DNA of 64,000 nt, taken from Curvibacter sp. AEP1-3. Its GTDB lineage: Bacteria > Pseudomonadota > Gammaproteobacteria > Burkholderiales > Burkholderiaceae_C. The stretch is from positions 558,001-622,000 of the forward strand of contig NZ_CP015698.1 in NCBI RefSeq assembly GCF_002163715.1. The letters are read 5' to 3'. Under the pieces are notes generated by a model. The model did not search any database. It worked only from the letters and a program-made list of their open reading frames with translations, and was not told the DNA's origin. Below are positions 59,986 through 64,000 of the stretch, piece after piece; the stretch's first letter is position 1, and the number at the start of each line of letters is the position of its first letter. The position numbers were made by a program, and so were the translations under genes.

Positions 59986-60594
59986 ATGTCTGCCGTGCGT
60001 TTTCTGGTTGCTGACAGCAGCCCTGCATTACAAACTTTTGCCAGAAACCTGATCACCGGCTATGGCTTTGAGCCGGCCTGGGTGGCGGTGGCCTCTACGC
60101 CAGAGGCAGCTCTCGCATCGGCGCGGGAGCAGGCGCCCCACTTTTTGCTCACCGATTGCTTTTCCAAAGAACAGACCACAGGATTGCAGTTGGCTGCGGA
60201 GGTAAAAAAAGGCACACCTGATTTGCGCTGGGCCCTGATGAGCGCCCGGTTGGATGAAGAGCTGGACACCTTGGCCCGCAACGCCGGCGCCATGTTTCAA
60301 CTGGCCAAGCCCTTTGCGGCGGCAGACATCAAGACCGCCATGGGCAAAGCATTGGAGCAATGGGGACAGGACAACCATGAGGTCGGACGGCGCATGCCGG
60401 GCTACAGGCGCCCGCGCGCGGTACCCGTCGTACCGGTAGTGCCTGATGTGCCAGCCTACAAGGCAGGCGATTACGTCGAGTACCAAGGTGTGCGGGACAC
60501 CGTGAGACACGTCATTTTCCGCCGCGGGGAGTTGGTCGTTCAGTTGTCCAACGTGAGCGGCATGGTGCCTGCAACCAAACTCCGTAAACTTTGA
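59986..60594 (+). CDS. Receiver-like protein with a C-terminal binding module
   Basis: 202 residues from the ATG giving MSAVRFLVADSSPALQTF. Residues 1-125 follow the CheY-like receiver fold: D10 in VADSS, DCFS at the phospho-acceptor place (LLTDCFS), LMSARLDEE and K in LAKPFAAAD. The second acidic residue of the usual DD pair is replaced by Ser, so it may be pseudo-receiver-like. A Pro/Val-rich linker (VPVVPVVPDVP) leads to a 55-residue C-terminal domain (GDYVEYQGVRDTVRHVIF). The stop codon lies inside a perfect inverted repeat. Confidence 0.7.
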   Translation: MSAVRFLVADSSPALQTFARNLITGYGFEPAWVAVASTPEAALASAREQAPHFLLTDCFSKEQTTGLQLAAEVKKGTPDLRWALMSARLDEELDTLARNAGAMFQLAKPFAAADIKTAMGKALEQWGQDNHEVGRRMPGYRRPRAVPVVPVVPDVPAYKAGDYVEYQGVRDTVRHVIFRRGELVVQLSNVSGMVPATKLRKL

Positions 60595-60622
60595 ATTTGC
60601 AGTGACCACCGCAAATTCAAAG
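60589..60622. terminator. Perfect 12-bp inverted repeat between convergent genes
   Basis: CTTTGAATTTGC and GCAAATTCAAAG flank a 10-base loop. It overlaps the stop codon of the receiver-like gene and lies 15 bases before the end of the aminotransferase gene on the other strand. No strong T-run follows, but the position suggests transcript end formation on both sides. Confidence 0.6.
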
Positions 60623-60636
60623 GCCGGATGGTCGTA

Positions 60637-61836
60637 TTACAGCGCCTGACCGAGGCGCGCAATCCCTTCCTCAATCTTGGCCACATCCGCCGTGGCAAAA
60701 CTCAGGCGCAAAGTCGTCTGGTCGGGATCGTGTGCGTAGAACGGCGCGCCGGGTACAAAGGCCACCAGTTTGTCGATGGCACGCTTCGCAAAATCGCCTG
60801 CGTGGGTGGGCTTGCCATTGGCACCGGTCAGGCGTGCCCAGAAAAACATGCCGCCCTGGGGTGCATCGAATGCAATGGCATCGCCCAGTTCCGCTTGCAA
60901 GCGTGCAGCCATCACACGGGCGCGTTCTGCGTAGGTTGCGCGCACGGCCGCTAAAGCGGTCGGCAAGCGATTGAGCGTGAGGTAGTGCGCGGCAGTCGCT
61001 TGGGTCAAATTGCTGGTGTGCGCGTCACTGAACTGCTTGCACATGGTGGCACGGCTAAGCAAAGCCGACGGTGCAATCAACCACCCCACTCGCAGGCCCG
61101 GACTCAGCACCTTGCTGAAGGAGCCGCAGTGCGCCAGCCAATCGCGGCTGCCAGGCACTTCGTCGCTCAAGGCCAGCAGGCTGGGCGGTGGCGCCTGGTC
61201 GAAAAACAGCTCTCCGTACGGGTCATCCTCCACCACCAGGGTCTGGGTGCGGGCAGCAATCTCCAATACACGTTTGCGGCGTTCCAGACTCAACATGGCT
61301 CCGCTGGGGTTGCCGAAAGAAGGGATCAAGTAAACCAGCTTGGGTTTGTGCTCTGCAATCAGGGCTTCAAGTTTGTCCACATCCACACCGTTCGCGTCGA
61401 TCGGTGCACCGATGACATGTGCGCCGTAGAGGCGGAAACACTGGATAGTGGCGAGAAATGTGGGAGCCTCCATGATGACCTTGTCACCGGGAGAGATCAT
61501 GGTTTTGCCGATCAGGTCCAACGCTTGCTGGCTACCTGTAGTCACGATCAAGCCATCGGGCGCCACCGTTGCGCCTTTACCGGCCATGTGTCGGCTGATG
61601 CCTTCGCGCAGCGGTTGAAAGCCCTCGGTAGCGCCGTACTGCAGCACCGGGCCGGGAATGTTCTTGAGAACTGCGTCAGTTGATTCGCGGATGCCTTCGA
61701 CGTCAAACAAGGCGGGATCGGGGAAACCGCCAGCAAAACTGATGATGCCCGGCTTGCCGAGCAGCTTGAACAGTTCACGGATGGCGGAGCTTTCGACGTT
61801 GTTCAACCGATCTGCAAATTGCATATTTAATTTCAC
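60637..61836 (-). CDS. PLP-dependent aminotransferase, class I/II
   Basis: 399 residues. Fold-type-I marks: 'YGATEGFQPLREGISRHMAG', GSQQALDLIGKTMISPGDKV, PSFGNPSGAMLSLERRKRVL, VVEDDPYGELFFD, and the PLP Lys in SFSKVLSPGLRVGWL. The sequence pattern is that of the 2-aminoadipate/valine-pyruvate-like aminotransferases (MocR-related catalytic part without an HTH). Substrate uncertain. It diverges from the HDOD gene at 61946. Confidence 0.9.
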   Translation of the reverse strand: MKLNMQFADRLNNVESSAIRELFKLLGKPGIISFAGGFPDPALFDVEGIRESTDAVLKNIPGPVLQYGATEGFQPLREGISRHMAGKGATVAPDGLIVTTGSQQALDLIGKTMISPGDKVIMEAPTFLATIQCFRLYGAHVIGAPIDANGVDVDKLEALIAEHKPKLVYLIPSFGNPSGAMLSLERRKRVLEIAARTQTLVVEDDPYGELFFDQAPPPSLLALSDEVPGSRDWLAHCGSFSKVLSPGLRVGWLIAPSALLSRATMCKQFSDAHTSNLTQATAAHYLTLNRLPTALAAVRATYAERARVMAARLQAELGDAIAFDAPQGGMFFWARLTGANGKPTHAGDFAKRAIDKLVAFVPGAPFYAHDPDQTTLRLSFATADVAKIEEGIARLGQAL

Positions 61837-61945
61837 AATTCAAACAAAAAAATATTAATAACCCGAGCAAAACCAGATTCTCAAGGCGCCCTACTTCAGG
61901 TAAATTGTCATCGACACCGGTCACTTTCATTAACCAGGAGACGAC

Positions 61946-62752
61946 ATGACCCAGCTCGCAGCGTTCTTTGAAACCGTGAAATTGCCATCCATGTCTGAGG
62001 TGGCCCACGCACTCATTCAATCCCTGAATGACGATAGTGCGGGCATCCCCGAGATACGTGACCTCATTGCCAAAGACCCGGCGCTTTCGGCCAAGCTATT
62101 GCGCTTGGCCAATAGCGCCCAGTTCGGCTTGCCCCGCGGCGTCAGCAGTCTGGATGATGCTATCACCATGGTAGGCATGTCGAAGGTGCGTACTTTAGCG
62201 CTGGGCGCTTGTTTGAGCGAATCTTTTCCAACGATTCCGGGTCTTGACCGTAAAGAATTCTGGCGTACCAGCATGGCCTGCGCGGGTTACGCCCAGTGGC
62301 TGGCGACAGGCCTGGGCATGGATGGGCAACAAGCCTGGCTCACCGGCATGATGCTGCGCTTGGGCGAGTTGCTGATCGTGCAAGCAGAGCCGGAGGTGCT
62401 GCAGGAAATTGAGAAGCTGCCGCATATTCCCGGAGTGCGTTGGCAACGTGAAGCCCGGCTCACCGGCTTTACCGAGGGACAAATTACTTCCGAGCTGGCA
62501 CGTCGCTGGAATTTCCCGCCCCAGATGGTGCAGGCGCTGGCCCAATCGGCCGAACCGGTCACTACCCATGGATTTTCCCGACTTGCCGGGGTAATCCATC
62601 TCGCGGGGTTGATGGCAGAGACAGACCACAACGGTCCCGATGTCATTGATACTCTGCCTTCCGAAGTGATTTCTGCGCTGATGCTGGACGTCGACTGGCT
62701 GCACGCGAAATTCCCCAACGAAGAATCTTTTGTAAACATCACTGCCTTGTGA
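61946..62752 (+). CDS. HDOD-domain protein (first of two)
   Basis: 268 residues. HDOD blocks: 'KLPSMSEVAHALIQSLNDDS', 'LIAKDPALSAKLLRLANSAQ', 'SSLDDAITMVGMSKVRTLAL', and 'WLTGMMLRLGELLIVQAEPE'. HDOD domains are HD-related signalling modules without phosphodiesterase activity. Its stop overlaps the nth start by 4 bases. A close paralogue starts at 63420, so nth lies between two related genes. Confidence 0.92.
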   Translation: MTQLAAFFETVKLPSMSEVAHALIQSLNDDSAGIPEIRDLIAKDPALSAKLLRLANSAQFGLPRGVSSLDDAITMVGMSKVRTLALGACLSESFPTIPGLDRKEFWRTSMACAGYAQWLATGLGMDGQQAWLTGMMLRLGELLIVQAEPEVLQEIEKLPHIPGVRWQREARLTGFTEGQITSELARRWNFPPQMVQALAQSAEPVTTHGFSRLAGVIHLAGLMAETDHNGPDVIDTLPSEVISALMLDVDWLHAKFPNEESFVNITAL

Positions 62753-63393
62753 AACCTGCCCAGATAGAAGACTTTTTCGCCACCCTGCAGGCCGCCAACC
62801 CCAACCCGCAAACCGAGCTGGAGTTCAGCTCTGTTTTCGAGTTGCTGGCGGCCGTTTTGTTGTCGGCGCAAGCGACCGATGTAGGGGTCAATAAAGCGAC
62901 CCGCAAGCTGTTTGCCATAGCCAATACACCGCAACGAATTCTGGACTTGGGTTTGCCGGGTTTGGAGGAACACATCAAGACCATCGGGCTATTTCGGAGC
63001 AAAGCCAAGCACCTGATGGAAACCTGCCGCATGCTGGTGGATCTGCATGGAGGGCGTGTGCCTGCGGACCGGGAATCCCTGGAAGCACTGCCGGGTGTGG
63101 GGCGCAAAACCGCCAATGTGGTGTTGAACGTGGCATTCGGTCAACCGACCATGGCAGTGGACACGCACCTTTTCCGCTTGGGCAATCGCACGGGACTGGC
63201 GCCCGGCAAGACACCGCTGGAGGTTGAGCTGAAGTTGCTCAAACGCATACCGGCGCGCTACATGGTTGACGCACACCATTGGCTTATCCTGCATGGGCGT
63301 TATGTCTGCCAAGCCCGCAAACCTTTGTGTTGGCAATGCAGCGTAAATCAAGCTTGCGGATATAAACTCAAGACCCCCGCACCCGCGGGCTGA
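62749..63393 (+). CDS. nth: Endonuclease III
   Basis: 214 residues from a GTG start that overlaps the preceding stop. Helix-hairpin-helix LPGVGRKTANVVLNVAFG with catalytic K120, then D138 in VDTHLFRLGNR; both positions match E. coli Nth numbering. The 4Fe-4S ligands are at the end (C-x6-C-x2-C-x5-C in CQARKPLCWQCSVNQAC). It removes oxidised pyrimidines and nicks the strand in base excision repair. Confidence 0.97.
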   Translation: MKPAQIEDFFATLQAANPNPQTELEFSSVFELLAAVLLSAQATDVGVNKATRKLFAIANTPQRILDLGLPGLEEHIKTIGLFRSKAKHLMETCRMLVDLHGGRVPADRESLEALPGVGRKTANVVLNVAFGQPTMAVDTHLFRLGNRTGLAPGKTPLEVELKLLKRIPARYMVDAHHWLILHGRYVCQARKPLCWQCSVNQACGYKLKTPAPAG

Positions 63394-63419
63394 CAGAACC
63401 TAGTAACCAGCGAAGCTTC

Positions 63420-64000
63420 ATGGCGGATATCAATACTTTCATCCAAACGGTCAAATTGCCTGTGATGCCGGAGGCGGCCCATGCGCTGATTCGTACTCTT
63501 AATGATGAAGATGCGGACGTAGTGACCGTGCGTGACATCATCGCCAAAGACCCTGCCCTGACCACGACCCTGCTGCGCATGGCCAACAGTGCCCTGTTCG
63601 GCTTGTCCCGCTCTGTCACAACCTTGGACAACGCCGTCAGCGTGGTCGGCATGGCGCAGATCCGTGCCCGTGCGCTGGGGATCTGCATGTCGCAGGTATT
63701 CAAGCTGCCCGAAAGCATCAACCGCCTGGAGTTCTGGCGCTACAGCATGGTATGCGCGGGCTACGCGAAGTTTCTGGCCCACAAAACCGGTCTGGATGAG
63801 CAGCAGGCCTGGCTCACCGCCATGATGCTGCGATTGGGTGAATTGGTGTTGTCCATGCACAGCCCGGACATCATTGCCCCCATTGAACAACTTCCACGCG
63901 CCCCCGGGGAGCGATGGAAGCGAGAGCGTGAACTGATCGGCTTTGACGAGGGCCAGATTACCGGCGAGGTGGCCCGTCGTTGGGATTTCCCCGAAGAAGT
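63420..64000 (+). CDS. HDOD-domain protein (second of two; 3' part outside window)
   Basis: At least 193 residues, cut by the window edge. 'MADINTFIQTVKLPVMPEAA', 'IIAKDPALTTTLLRMANSAL', 'TTLDNAVSVVGMAQIRARAL' and 'WLTAMMLRLGELVLSMHSPD' align closely to the HDOD protein at 61946 over the whole visible length, so the two are paralogues from a duplication that now flank nth. The start is the ATG 27 bases after the nth stop. Confidence 0.9.
   Translation, partial: MADINTFIQTVKLPVMPEAAHALIRTLNDEDADVVTVRDIIAKDPALTTTLLRMANSALFGLSRSVTTLDNAVSVVGMAQIRARALGICMSQVFKLPESINRLEFWRYSMVCAGYAKFLAHKTGLDEQQAWLTAMMLRLGELVLSMHSPDIIAPIEQLPRAPGERWKRERELIGFDEGQITGEVARRWDFPEE

Overview
The window suggests a beta-proteobacterium of the order Burkholderiales, most likely a Comamonadaceae member close to Rhodoferax. 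The grounds are the GC-rich coding style, the chromosomal gene orders (maf-rlmH-rsfS-nadD-hemF-purD-yebC; ompR-envZ; ispF-ispD-mfd-serB), and a 44-bp dispersed repeat of a kind I remember from that family. The assignment is from gene content and memory; no database was searched.

Positions 1 to about 21,100 are the right-hand part of an integrated prophage whose left part lies outside the window. From right to left it holds: a P4-type tyrosine integrase with putative arm sites (19.7-21.1 kb); an AlpA-like excisionase; a rightward early operon of small, mostly unrecognised genes with overlapping start and stop codons (14.4-19.7 kb), including an HD phosphohydrolase and two CxxC zinc proteins; a regulatory zone with two XRE repressor modules, a YdaS/Cro-like gene and a CII-family gene (11.2-14.4 kb); a P4-alpha-like TOPRIM primase/SF3 helicase next to an iteron-rich, origin-like segment (8.3-11.1 kb); two small genes including a tail-completion-like gene; a structured leader laid out like the P4 antisense-RNA immunity locus (6.6-6.9 kb); and a leftward operon for a Rha-family regulator, small and large terminase subunits, a Mor-like activator, a connector-like protein, a lambda-type portal and the start of a probable SGNH hydrolase. 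The element looks like a mosaic of P4-like replication, integration and RNA immunity with a lambda-like packaging module.

From 21.1 to 27.1 kb a leftward housekeeping block encodes Maf, RlmH, RsfS with a long Lys/Ala-rich tail, NadD, HemF, an acyltransferase, PurD and YebC. From 27.2 to 33.2 kb lie a HerA-like ATPase, uracil and cytosine salvage enzymes (upp, a codA-like gene), a nitrilase-family hydrolase, small membrane proteins and an EVE-domain protein. From 33.2 to 42.2 kb are a secreted heparinase-type lyase, an SDR/AraC/MAPEG cluster, a UPF0303 protein, RelA, an alpha/beta hydrolase and 3-hydroxybutyrate dehydrogenase.

From 42.2 to 64 kb the content is signal-rich: a Ser/Thr kinase-HDOD-GAF fusion, two tandem c-di-GMP proteins, OmpR/EnvZ, IspF/IspD, Mfd, SerB, PhoD, a DsbA-family oxidoreductase, a receiver-like protein, an aminotransferase, and endonuclease III between two paralogous HDOD genes.

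Nine copies of one 44-bp repeat are scattered through the window, three of them read in frame inside genes (terS, maf, nadD), with a doubtful tenth in ispD. All eight confident chromosomal copies lie in the same orientation. No rRNA, tRNA, CRISPR array or insertion sequence was recognised.
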